Below the pieces are notes generated by a model. That model did not search any database and was not told where the DNA came from. It saw only the letters and a program-made list of their open reading frames with translations. Positions 1 through 5,538 of a stretch of 7,175 bases of DNA are shown here, piece by piece. The stretch is from DATBMY01 sp036554605 (lineage in GTDB: Bacteria > Acidobacteriota > Blastocatellia > UBA7656): assembly GCA_036554605.1 (NCBI GenBank), contig DATBMY010000430.1, positions 1 to 7,175 on the forward strand, in the 5' to 3' direction. The position numbers and the translations under genes were made by a program. Within the stretch, counting starts at the first letter, position 1. Each line of letters opens with the position of its first letter.

Positions 1-715
1 CAAAGATGATTTCGAGCAAGTCACACCCGCTCAATCGTGAGAGACGCAGCAGCGACTCGTCATGGCCGCCGGGCCGCTCGCCCAGCACCGCTTTGCCTAT
101 AACCCATGCCCGAGCGCCCGGCCGGTCCGTGGGTTCGAGGAAGAATGCGGGCGAATCTCCGAGCGTAGCCATCGCGAGAGGCTGGCGCCGGTATCCATTC
201 TCCCCGTCCGCTCTGCCGGCCGGGGCGTGAGCAACAAGACCGCGCCTCATAAAGAGCCTCGAACTGGTTGTGACGCTGGAGTCTCGAACCGGGAGCCCCG
301 CTTTGAGTGCGAGCGTCATCCATTCCGTCAATCCGCGCCGGGCGCCCGCGAGCCCTCTGGAGCTGGGCTTATTGATCACCGGGCAGCGAAGGCTTGCAAG
401 CCAGCTCAGCAGCAGCGCCGACATCTCCGCGACGGCGTAAGTATGATCTTCCGCGCTCTGGGCAAAGTGCGAGGCGGCTACATAATCGAGCCGGTTGAAG
501 ACCACCTCAATCTCCTCTGAATCTATTCGACTCTCACCGGCAAATCTCAACGTGGTCGTCGTCCGGCCCTCACGATGGCTCTGAGACCAGGTCGTCGCGA
601 GGATGAGCTCGTCCGCTTCCAGCCGCCTGACGCGGCCCGCCGGCGCCCGAAGCCTCAACAGCCGCTCTACGCTTGCCGCCACCTCGTCTTCGCGGTGGGC
701 GAGTATCACTATCAT
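1..715 (-). CDS. Pre-ATP-grasp / RimK-like ATP-grasp family protein, C-terminus outside the window
   Basis: An open frame of 238 codons runs from ATG at 715 to the left edge with no stop, so the 3' end is missing. GGAG (complement of 721-724) lies 5 nt upstream of the ATG and no other in-frame start exists after the protease stop, so the start is well supported. Residues 1-80 read like the Rossmann-type pre-ATP-grasp half of RimK-like ligases, including VVFNRLDYV (71-79). Then come TYAVAEMSALLLSWL (92-106), CPVINKPSSRGLAG (111-124) and W132 with AGLPVRDSSVTTS (139-151). This Y..aE..alll...cpViN.P...W...aglp.p.t order is what I know from uncharacterised ATP-grasp proteins. ARAWVIGKAVLG (201-212) resembles the core strand preceding the catalytic lobe. 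Known relatives ligate a carboxylate to an amine or hydroxyl using ATP. The substrate here is unknown and the catalytic lobe cannot be seen. It lies 78 bp behind the M6 protease on the same strand, probably co-transcribed. The gene is near certain; the family assignment is moderate. Confidence 0.75.
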   Translation of the reverse strand, partial: MIVILAHREDEVAASVERLLRLRAPAGRVRRLEADELILATTWSQSHREGRTTTTLRFAGESRIDSEEIEVVFNRLDYVAASHFAQSAEDHTYAVAEMSALLLSWLASLRCPVINKPSSRGLAGARRGLTEWMTLALKAGLPVRDSSVTTSSRLFMRRGLVAHAPAGRADGENGYRRQPLAMATLGDSPAFFLEPTDRPGARAWVIGKAVLGERPGGHDESLLRLSRLSGCDLLEIIF

Positions 716-740
716 GGAGTCTCCAGGCTTGAAACGATTT

Positions 741-769
741 GAAGGGCCGCGGCAGGGCCGCGACCCTTC
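741..769. repeat. Strong intergenic hairpin between the protease and ATP-grasp genes
   Basis: An inverted repeat with a 12-bp stem and 5-nt loop (741-752 with 758-769). On the transcript it reads GAAGGGTCGCGG, CCCTG loop, CCGCGGCCCTTC, with one G-U pair. There is no T-tract after it on either strand, so it is not a classical intrinsic terminator for the protease gene. It could reduce read-through, mark an RNA processing or stability site, or be a REP-like palindrome. It contains the AGGGCCGCG motif seen in two other gaps. Confidence 0.7.
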
Positions 770-793
770 TCGAAAATGCGCCGGGCCGCAAGA

Positions 794-2668
794 TCAAACT
801 TCGGGCAGTTTAGAATCAAATACCCGCTTGGACTCGGCCGACCCGATCTCCATCTGCGTTTGCATCTCGGTTAAATCCTCTTCATTCGTCAACGCGCCAG
901 TCGAGAGGTCCGGCCGCAGGTTTGAGCCGATGAAAGGCTCAACCCCCGCGTGGGGATCGCCAAAGTAGGGCGGCTGCGCCCCTGTCCTCATGCCGCCTCC
1001 GCCAAAACCGCCGCCGAAACCGCCGCCGAAACCGCCTTCCGTGAATTTCTCGGTGAATTTATCGGTGAACTTATCCATGCCCACAGATTTGTCTATATTC
1101 GGCTTCTCAAGTTCCTTGAAGGCGAATTTCTCATTTATGAAATGTTTCTCCTGAAACTCCTTGAAGTCCTTTTGCTTGACGACGGCGCACTTCACGCTGA
1201 GGCGGGCCGTCATCGTAGCGCCTGAGCTGCTCACGTTGGTCACAGCGACGCAGGTATTCGCCCCGGCATAGGACTTCGAGCTCGGGGTCGTAGCGTTGGT
1301 GAAGCTCTTGTTGTTGGAGCTGCCGGGGTATGGGTCGCCTGTATCGCCCCGATTCGTGCCCGATTCCAGATCGCCTGAACCGTCGGCTTGCATGAGCTTT
1401 ACTTTCGGATGAATCTCATTGCTGTTGCCGCTGATCGATTCATCTATATGCCAGATGAGCAGGCCTTCGCCCGGCAGCTTTTGATCGTATTTTGTCTTCT
1501 GCCGGTTCTCAACAAGGAAGTATTCATTACCGCCCGTGCCGTTCTTCCATAGACGATAAACGGTGTTGCTGCTCTTTACGTCGGGGATCGTAACATTCGC
1601 GTTTGCGCTCTGGACTACTACCGACACCCAGCCCTGATTAGCCTTGCACCAGGCCGACGGGTGCGCGGGAATATCGCCGTTGCCGTTCCAGCTCCCGCCG
1701 CCCATCAGGCACCAGTTTCCCACTCCCTCCGACGAACCGTCCGTGTCATACAGGTCGGGGAAGCCGAACAGAAGGTGGCCCAGCTCGTGACAACAGACGC
1801 CTATTCTTGAATCTTCCGGCACGGTGAGATAACCATAAATCTTCGTCCCGTCGGCGTTGAATTCGTTGGGCAGAACCCATTTGTGCGACCATATGTCATT
1901 GACGTTGCCGGTCTCTTCGGCCCCGCTTCCCGCATGTATCACTATGAACGCGTCGACGAAGCCGTTGCCGTCGTTGTCGTAAGGGGCGAAGTTCACCGTC
2001 GGGTTTGAAAGCTGCGCGGCTTCAAGCGCCATGGTGCGGGCGTTGGGCTGCGCATCGCTCAGCCCGGACTCGCCGTTCGTATAATGGGCTATTGTGTTTG
2101 AGAGGGTGAACGGCCCGGCCACCTCGCCCGCTATACTTATTTTCCCGTTGGTCACTTCATCGAAATACTCTTTGACGCTCCCGTTGGGCAGAACGCCGGT
2201 AGAGAAAAAGAGATCCTCGAAATGTTTCTTGGTATGCGCCGCGGTCATCTTCTTATTGCTGAAGTTGACCAGCACTACTATTACCCGCACCGTCCCGCTT
2301 AACGGCGCCCGGTTCAAGGCGGCGCTTCGCACGACGCGGGGCGGCGTCCCCAGAGGGTAATAGCTGCCCGGTATTATCAGCCCGTCGTTGAGCCCCATGG
2401 CGGTCTTGTGTCGAATCCTCAGCATGTTCGCTATCAGCGCATCGACGTTTTCGCTTTTGGCCGCCTTGCGCCCGCCCTTCTTTGCGCCCGCCTTGCGGCT
2501 TTTTCTGACAGCCGCCTCGCCCTGCTCCTCTTCGATTATCCTCGAAAAGCGCTCCTTTATCTTCTCCTGCAAGTCGGGGCTGGGGGCCACCAGGCAGCGA
2601 CCTTCGTTGTGCCGAAAATGTGGAGCATCGCTCAACAACTGGTCTATTACGTCTCTATTATTCGACAT
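794..2668 (-). CDS. M6 (immune inhibitor A-like) family zinc metalloprotease with a low-complexity C-terminal tail
   Basis: 624 aa. ATG at 2668 follows AGGAGG (complement of 2678-2683) by 9 nt. The zinc site is CHELGHLLFGFPDLYD (293-308), with H294, E295 and H298. It is followed by the M6-typical TDGSSEGVGNWCLMGGGSW (309-327) holding the Met-turn M322. The catalytic region spans about residues 125-350. GGNEYFLVENRQ (379-390) and GLLIWHIDE (402-410) are further M6 hallmarks, leading into a beta-rich region to about 495. Residues 1-110 are charged and look like a pro-region, but there is no hydrophobic signal peptide, which is odd for a family usually secreted. After 495 the sequence turns highly charged (KQKDFKEFQEKHF). 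It then carries KFT(D/E) x3 (533-544), GGFG repeats (545-559) and an acidic tail of about 65 residues. Family members cleave host or extracellular proteins; the target here is unknown. The ATP-grasp-like gene follows on the same strand. The M6 call is confident; the location and role are not. Confidence 0.93.
   Translation of the reverse strand: MSNNRDVIDQLLSDAPHFRHNEGRCLVAPSPDLQEKIKERFSRIIEEEQGEAAVRKSRKAGAKKGGRKAAKSENVDALIANMLRIRHKTAMGLNDGLIIPGSYYPLGTPPRVVRSAALNRAPLSGTVRVIVVLVNFSNKKMTAAHTKKHFEDLFFSTGVLPNGSVKEYFDEVTNGKISIAGEVAGPFTLSNTIAHYTNGESGLSDAQPNARTMALEAAQLSNPTVNFAPYDNDGNGFVDAFIVIHAGSGAEETGNVNDIWSHKWVLPNEFNADGTKIYGYLTVPEDSRIGVCCHELGHLLFGFPDLYDTDGSSEGVGNWCLMGGGSWNGNGDIPAHPSAWCKANQGWVSVVVQSANANVTIPDVKSSNTVYRLWKNGTGGNEYFLVENRQKTKYDQKLPGEGLLIWHIDESISGNSNEIHPKVKLMQADGSGDLESGTNRGDTGDPYPGSSNNKSFTNATTPSSKSYAGANTCVAVTNVSSSGATMTARLSVKCAVVKQKDFKEFQEKHFINEKFAFKELEKPNIDKSVGMDKFTDKFTEKFTEGGFGGGFGGGFGGGGMRTGAQPPYFGDPHAGVEPFIGSNLRPDLSTGALTNEEDLTEMQTQMEIGSAESKRVFDSKLPEV
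992..1072 (-). repeat. Two adjacent 12-bp tandem repeats encoding KFT(D/E) and GGFG
   Basis: Within the protease tail, 1037-1072 holds three 12-bp units encoding KFTD, KFTE, KFTE. Next to it, 992-1036 holds 12-bp units encoding GGFG. Both have a four-residue period. Such arrays expand and contract by slippage, so copy number is likely strain-variable. The Gly/Phe stretch is probably a flexible linker in front of the terminal tail. Confidence 0.85.
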
Positions 2669-2758
2669 TTCTGTTATCCTCCTGCGACAAACATAGATTC
2701 ATTAGGGAGGCAACGCCCTGATCAAAGCGCTCGTTGCACCCAGGATGGTCGAAATAGG

Positions 2759-2777
2759 CGCGGCCATAAGGGCCGCG
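2759..2777. repeat. Perfect palindrome CGCGGCC / GGCCGCG
   Basis: A 7-bp perfect inverted repeat with 5-nt loop ATAAG. It sits about 90 bp upstream of the protease start and about 200 bp upstream of ftcD. It could be a protein-binding site or a REP-like hairpin. It shares AAGGGCCGCG (2768-2777) with the hairpin at 741-769. Confidence 0.55.
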
Positions 2778-2892
2778 TAATTAACATGACGCGAGAGCTC
2801 GCTCCTATGCTGCAGTTATCTCGCTCACATTACATATGACCGTCGCTCAGATACATTTCATACAAAGCCAGGGTCGAGGGGCTCTCCGGTCG

Positions 2893-2913
2893 AGCGCCGC
2901 ATGTCCCGGCGCT
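2893..2913. promoter_or_regulatory. Inverted repeat abutting the ftcD -35 box, possible operator
   Basis: AGCGCCG and CGGCGCT form a perfect 7-bp inverted repeat with a 7-nt spacer, 21 bp in all. It ends one base before the proposed -35 hexamer. A dyad of this size touching the -35 is where a regulator could bind. In GC-rich DNA such repeats also occur by chance, so the function is inferred. Confidence 0.35.
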
Positions 2914-2942
2914 TTGCAAGCTGAGGTCTGATCGGGTAGGAT
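2914..2942 (+). promoter_or_regulatory. Candidate sigma70-type promoter for ftcD
   Basis: TTGCAA (2914-2919) and TAGGAT (2937-2942) are separated by exactly 17 bp and each matches 4 of 6 consensus bases. Transcription would begin near 2949, giving a leader of about 30 nt before the TTG start. No competing pair of similar quality was seen in the gap. Confidence 0.4.
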
Positions 2943-2963
2943 TTCGATTCATAAACGGCAGCC

Positions 2964-2981
2964 GAGAGGACAACTGAATTG
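2964..2981 (+). promoter_or_regulatory. Shine-Dalgarno and TTG start codon of ftcD
   Basis: GAGAGGA (2964-2970) lies 8 nt before TTG at 2979-2981. The protein begins MRKIVECIPNFSEG, which matches the conserved N-terminus of formiminotransferases, and no ATG or GTG fits better. The rare TTG start is therefore well supported and may lower translation. Confidence 0.8.
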
Positions 2982-4547
2982 CGAAAGATAGTTGAATGCA
3001 TACCGAATTTCAGCGAAGGGCGCCGCGCTGAAGTTATAGACAAGATAGTCGAAGCGATTAAATCCGTCCCCGGCGCGGTCTTGCTCGACCGCGAATCGGA
3101 CGCCGACCACAACCGCTCGGTCATCACCTTCGTCGCTTCGCCCGACCGGGTGGTTGACGCGGCGATAGCGGCGGCGCGCAAGGCGGCGGAGCTTATAGAC
3201 CTCAACGAGCATAAAGGCGAGCACCCGCGCATGGGCGCGACCGACGTAATACCGTTCGTGCCCATAAAGGGCGTGACGATGGACGAGTGCGTCGCGCTCG
3301 CGAAAGAGTGCGGCGAGCGAATCTTTCGCGAGCTTCAGATCCCCGTCTACCTGTACGAAAAGGCGGCCACGAGGCCCGAGCGCGAAAACCTGGCGGCGGT
3401 GCGCAAGGGGCAGTTCGAAGGCATACGCGCCGATATAGCGACAAGCGAAGCGCGGCGGCCGGATTTCGGCGAGCCGCGCGTTCACCCGACGGCAGGCATA
3501 ACCGCGGTCGGCGCGCGCGCGCCGCTCATTGCGTACAACGTGAACCTCGGCACGTCCGACATCGAGATAGCCAACAAGGTGGCGCGAGCGGTGCGTCACC
3601 TGTCGGGCGGTTTGCGTTATGTAAAGGCGCTCGGGTTTGAGCTGAAAGACCGCCGGATCGTGCAGGTCTCGATGAACATGGTCAATTACGAAGGCACGCC
3701 TCTGTTTCGCGCTTTCGACATGGTGAAGCGCGAGGCTGAGCGGTACGGAGTTCAGGTTGTCGGCTCGGAGATAGTCGGGCTCGTTCCGCAGGCCGCGCTG
3801 GATTCGGCCGCCGATTTTTATCTTCGTCTCGAAAACTTCAGTCAAAACCAGATACTCGAACAGCGACTCGCGGCGGCGCTTGAAGAATCAGGGGCCGGGG
3901 GCCGGGGGTCAGGGGTCAGTGAAGAGAAAACGGGTGAGAACCTTCTGGGTTCGGTTGGAAGTTTCGCGGAGCTTGTGGCGTCGAGCGCGCCGACGCCCGG
4001 CGGCGGAAGCGTGGCGGCGCACACGGGGATGCTCGCGGCCGCGCTCGGTCGGATGGTCTGCAACCTGACGATAGGCAAGCCGAAGTTCGCGGACCGCGAA
4101 GCGCGGCTCGTGAAAATAAGATCGGAGCTTGAGGAGCTGGGCGCGCGGCTCAAACAGCTTATAGAGGAAGACGCCAGGAGCTTCGACATCGTGATGGCTG
4201 CCTACCGTTTGCCAAAGGCGAGCGACGTCGAGAAGCAGGAGCGAGCGGAGCGAATCGAGGATGCGACCAGGGGGGCCATCGAAGTGCCTATGGATACCGC
4301 GCGGCGCTCGATGGAGGTGGCAAAGCGCCTTGAGGAGATTGCCGAGATCGGAAACCCGAACGCGGTATCAGATGTGGCCGTGGGCGCGAGGCTCTCGGAG
4401 GCGGCCATAAGAGGCGCGTCCTACAACGTCCGCATAAATCTGAAGTCACTTTCCGATGGCGACTGGGCCGGCTCCATAAGCGACGAGATAAACAACCTGA
4501 TTGATGAGGCAAGGAGAATCGCCGAATCGGTCGAAGCCAGAGTATAG
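2979..4547 (+). CDS. ftcD: Bifunctional glutamate formimidoyltransferase / formimidoyl-THF cyclodeaminase
   Basis: 522 aa, about the size of the full fused enzyme. In the cytoplasm it moves the formimino group of formiminoglutamate (from histidine breakdown) to tetrahydrofolate (EC 2.1.2.5). It then deaminates the product to methenyl-THF and ammonia (EC 4.3.1.4). The transferase domain covers about residues 1-300. It opens with VECIPNFSEG and has HPRMGATDVIPFVP (82-95); H82 matches the catalytic His82 of the pig enzyme. VHPTAGITAVGAR (168-180) and LIAYNVNLGT are also typical. The cyclodeaminase domain covers about 325-522, with APTPGGGSVAAHTG (337-350), ARSFDIVMAAYRLPK (399-413) and GNPNAVSDVAVGARLSEAA (458-476). 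The linker (about 304-320, Gly-rich) is encoded by a heptanucleotide repeat. No hut genes are adjacent, so its histidine role rests on the family. Start is TTG with a good Shine-Dalgarno. Confidence 0.96.
   Translation: MRKIVECIPNFSEGRRAEVIDKIVEAIKSVPGAVLLDRESDADHNRSVITFVASPDRVVDAAIAAARKAAELIDLNEHKGEHPRMGATDVIPFVPIKGVTMDECVALAKECGERIFRELQIPVYLYEKAATRPERENLAAVRKGQFEGIRADIATSEARRPDFGEPRVHPTAGITAVGARAPLIAYNVNLGTSDIEIANKVARAVRHLSGGLRYVKALGFELKDRRIVQVSMNMVNYEGTPLFRAFDMVKREAERYGVQVVGSEIVGLVPQAALDSAADFYLRLENFSQNQILEQRLAAALEESGAGGRGSGVSEEKTGENLLGSVGSFAELVASSAPTPGGGSVAAHTGMLAAALGRMVCNLTIGKPKFADREARLVKIRSELEELGARLKQLIEEDARSFDIVMAAYRLPKASDVEKQERAERIEDATRGAIEVPMDTARRSMEVAKRLEEIAEIGNPNAVSDVAVGARLSEAAIRGASYNVRINLKSLSDGDWAGSISDEINNLIDEARRIAESVEARV
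3888..3919 (+). repeat. Heptanucleotide tandem repeat inside the ftcD linker
   Basis: Read from 3888 the units are TCAGGGG, CCGGGGG, CCGGGGG, TCAGGGG and TCAG, a strict 7-bp period. They encode residues 304-314, SGAGGRGSGVS, exactly between the transferase and cyclodeaminase domains. The same heptad family occurs in the gap after ftcD (4548-4669). Because three heptads equal seven codons, arrays can be tolerated in frame where a flexible linker is acceptable. Confidence 0.8.
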
Positions 4548-4669
4548 TGGTCAGTGGTCAGGAGCTAGAGGCCGGGGAGTCTCGTAACTGGAGTTTTCCA
4601 TATCAGATTTCAGATACGCCCTTAACTGACAAGCCCTGATCCCTGACCTCCGATTCCTGACCCCTGTTT
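4548..4669. repeat. Block of heptanucleotide repeats filling the ftcD-hydratase gap
   Basis: Three groups with a 7-bp period are visible. TGGTCAG is repeated twice immediately after the ftcD stop (4548-4561), then continues degenerately as GAGCTAG, AGGCCGG. TCAGATT, TCAGATA lie at 4603-4616. CCTGATC, CCTGACC, TCCGATT, CCTGACC, CCTG run over 4635-4666. The last group is the reverse complement type of the first (GGTCAGG), so the gap is a loose inverted repeat. It resembles the short tandemly repeated repetitive (STRR) heptamers known from filamentous cyanobacteria. No promoter or Shine-Dalgarno is visible inside it. Confidence 0.75.
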
Positions 4670-4671
4670 TT

Positions 4672-5448
4672 ATGGCGCAATATAAAGAGATCGAGTTCAA
4701 AGTGACGGACCGGGTGGCTCGCATAACCTTTGCGCGGCCGCCGCTCAACGTCCTGACGATTGCGATGGCGAAGGAGATCTCCGATGCCATCCAGCGCGTC
4801 GCGGGCATGAACGAGGTGTGCGCGATTCTCTTTTCGGCGCCCCCCGGGGCGCGGACGTTTTCGGCGGGCGTCTCTATCGAAGAGCACAGACCCGACACGG
4901 TCTTTCAGATGCTCGAAGCGTTTCACGCCATATTCCGCTCGCTCGAAAGGGTATCGAAGCCCGTGCTCGCCGCCGTTCAGGGCGCTGCGCTGGGCGGGGG
5001 GTGCGAGCTGGTCGCTTACGCCGATATAGTCGTCGCGACACGTTCCGCGCGCTTCGGCCAGCCCGAGATAAAGATAGGCGTATTTCCGCCAATGGCGGCC
5101 GTCATCTTGCCGAGCATCGTAGGCGAAAAGAAAGCGCGAGAGATGATACTGACGGGCGATCTGGTCACGGCCGAAGATGCGCTTTCGCTCGGGCTCGTCA
5201 ATTACGTAGTGGGGGACGCGGAGCTTGAATCAAAGACCGAAAGCCTGCTCAACCAGCTCAGAAACATGAGCGCGCCCGCGCTTGAGATGAGCCGCCGCGC
5301 GATCACACAGGCGAGCAGGCCCGGACTCGACGAAGCCCTCAAGCGCGCCGAAGACATATATCTCAATCAACTGATGTCGCTTAAAGATCCTATCGAAGGC
5401 ATAGAGGCGTTCCTCGCCAAGCGAGCGCCGCGCTGGAAGCACAAATAA
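4672..5448 (+). CDS. Enoyl-CoA hydratase/isomerase (crotonase) family, dienoyl-CoA hydratase-like
   Basis: 258 aa, the normal crotonase length. RPPLNVLTIAM (22-32) is the N-terminal CoA-binding region. FSAGVSIEEH (63-72) gives the first oxyanion-hole peptide. AAVQGAALGGGCELVAYADIV (100-120) gives the second, with G109. FGQPEIKIGVFPP (128-140) completes the site. E112 and E132 correspond to the two catalytic glutamates (Glu144 and Glu164) of rat enoyl-CoA hydratase, so hydratase activity is expected. FSAGVSIEEHRPDTVFQMLEA followed by FHAIFR, and GVFPPMAA, recall cyclohexa-1,5-dienecarbonyl-CoA hydratases of anaerobic aromatic degradation. A general fatty or branched acyl-CoA hydratase remains possible. 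No other aromatic-pathway gene is in the window. The ATG at 4672 fits the family N-terminus, but the bases before it (CCCCTGTTTTT) contain no Shine-Dalgarno; repeat DNA reaches to within a few bases. Confidence 0.92.
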   Translation: MAQYKEIEFKVTDRVARITFARPPLNVLTIAMAKEISDAIQRVAGMNEVCAILFSAPPGARTFSAGVSIEEHRPDTVFQMLEAFHAIFRSLERVSKPVLAAVQGAALGGGCELVAYADIVVATRSARFGQPEIKIGVFPPMAAVILPSIVGEKKAREMILTGDLVTAEDALSLGLVNYVVGDAELESKTESLLNQLRNMSAPALEMSRRAITQASRPGLDEALKRAEDIYLNQLMSLKDPIEGIEAFLAKRAPRWKHK

Positions 5449-5470
5449 TATTCCTGCCAGCCCCCGCAAG

Positions 5471-5498
5471 TTTACCTGCCTGCGCGGTTCAATATATG
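5471..5498 (+). promoter_or_regulatory. Candidate promoter for the haem-protein gene
   Basis: TTTACC (5471-5476) and TATATG (5493-5498) are separated by 16 bp, and each matches 4 of 6 consensus bases. A start near 5505 would leave a leader of about 34 nt with AAGGAG near its end. This suggests transcription independent of the hydratase gene. Confidence 0.35.
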
Positions 5499-5538
5499 AG
5501 GCCCGTCTGACCGTCACTCAACCTTAAGGAGTTCAAGT

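Larger units (their letters stand above)
2669..2978. other. Divergent intergenic region between the protease gene and ftcD
   Basis: 310 bp with no believable ORF or RNA gene; overlapping open frames here are shadows. The left side carries the strong AGGAGG for the protease but no convincing -35/-10 pair on the minus strand. The middle has a palindrome at 2759-2777. The right side has a second palindrome (2893-2913), a promoter-like pair and the Shine-Dalgarno for ftcD. Confidence 0.7.

Noticed and set aside
62..520. A 152-codon plus-strand frame and a nested minus-strand frame at 60-323 in the left end
   Set aside because: Both overlap the continuous minus-strand frame 715 to 1, which has ATP-grasp-type motifs and a ribosome site; these frames have neither.
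741..769. Intrinsic terminator for the protease gene
   Set aside because: The stem is strong, but no T-run follows on the transcript, so only a generic hairpin is claimed.
570..797. Minus-strand 75-codon frame overlapping the protease end and the hairpin
   Set aside because: It spans the hairpin and is out of frame with the well-supported start at 715; the product is low-complexity Arg/Gly/Ala.
2408..2839. Plus-strand frame of 143 codons running from the protease 5' end into the intergenic region
   Set aside because: Mostly antisense to the protease N-terminus, with no ribosome site or recognisable domain.
2691..2840. Sigma70 promoter for the protease gene
   Set aside because: Weak -10-like TATGTT (complement of 2692-2697) has no -35 hexamer at 16-18 bp; other pairs had wrong spacing.
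2949..3845. A 298-codon open frame on the minus strand opposite ftcD
   Set aside because: It is entirely antisense to a clearly conserved enzyme, its product is Arg/Val-rich with no recognisable motif, and GC-rich codon bias readily makes such shadows.
4548..4669. CRISPR array or insertion sequence remnant in the repeat-rich gap
   Set aside because: Units are 7 bp and contiguous, without spacers of 30 bp, terminal inverted repeats of an IS, target duplication or transposase sequence.
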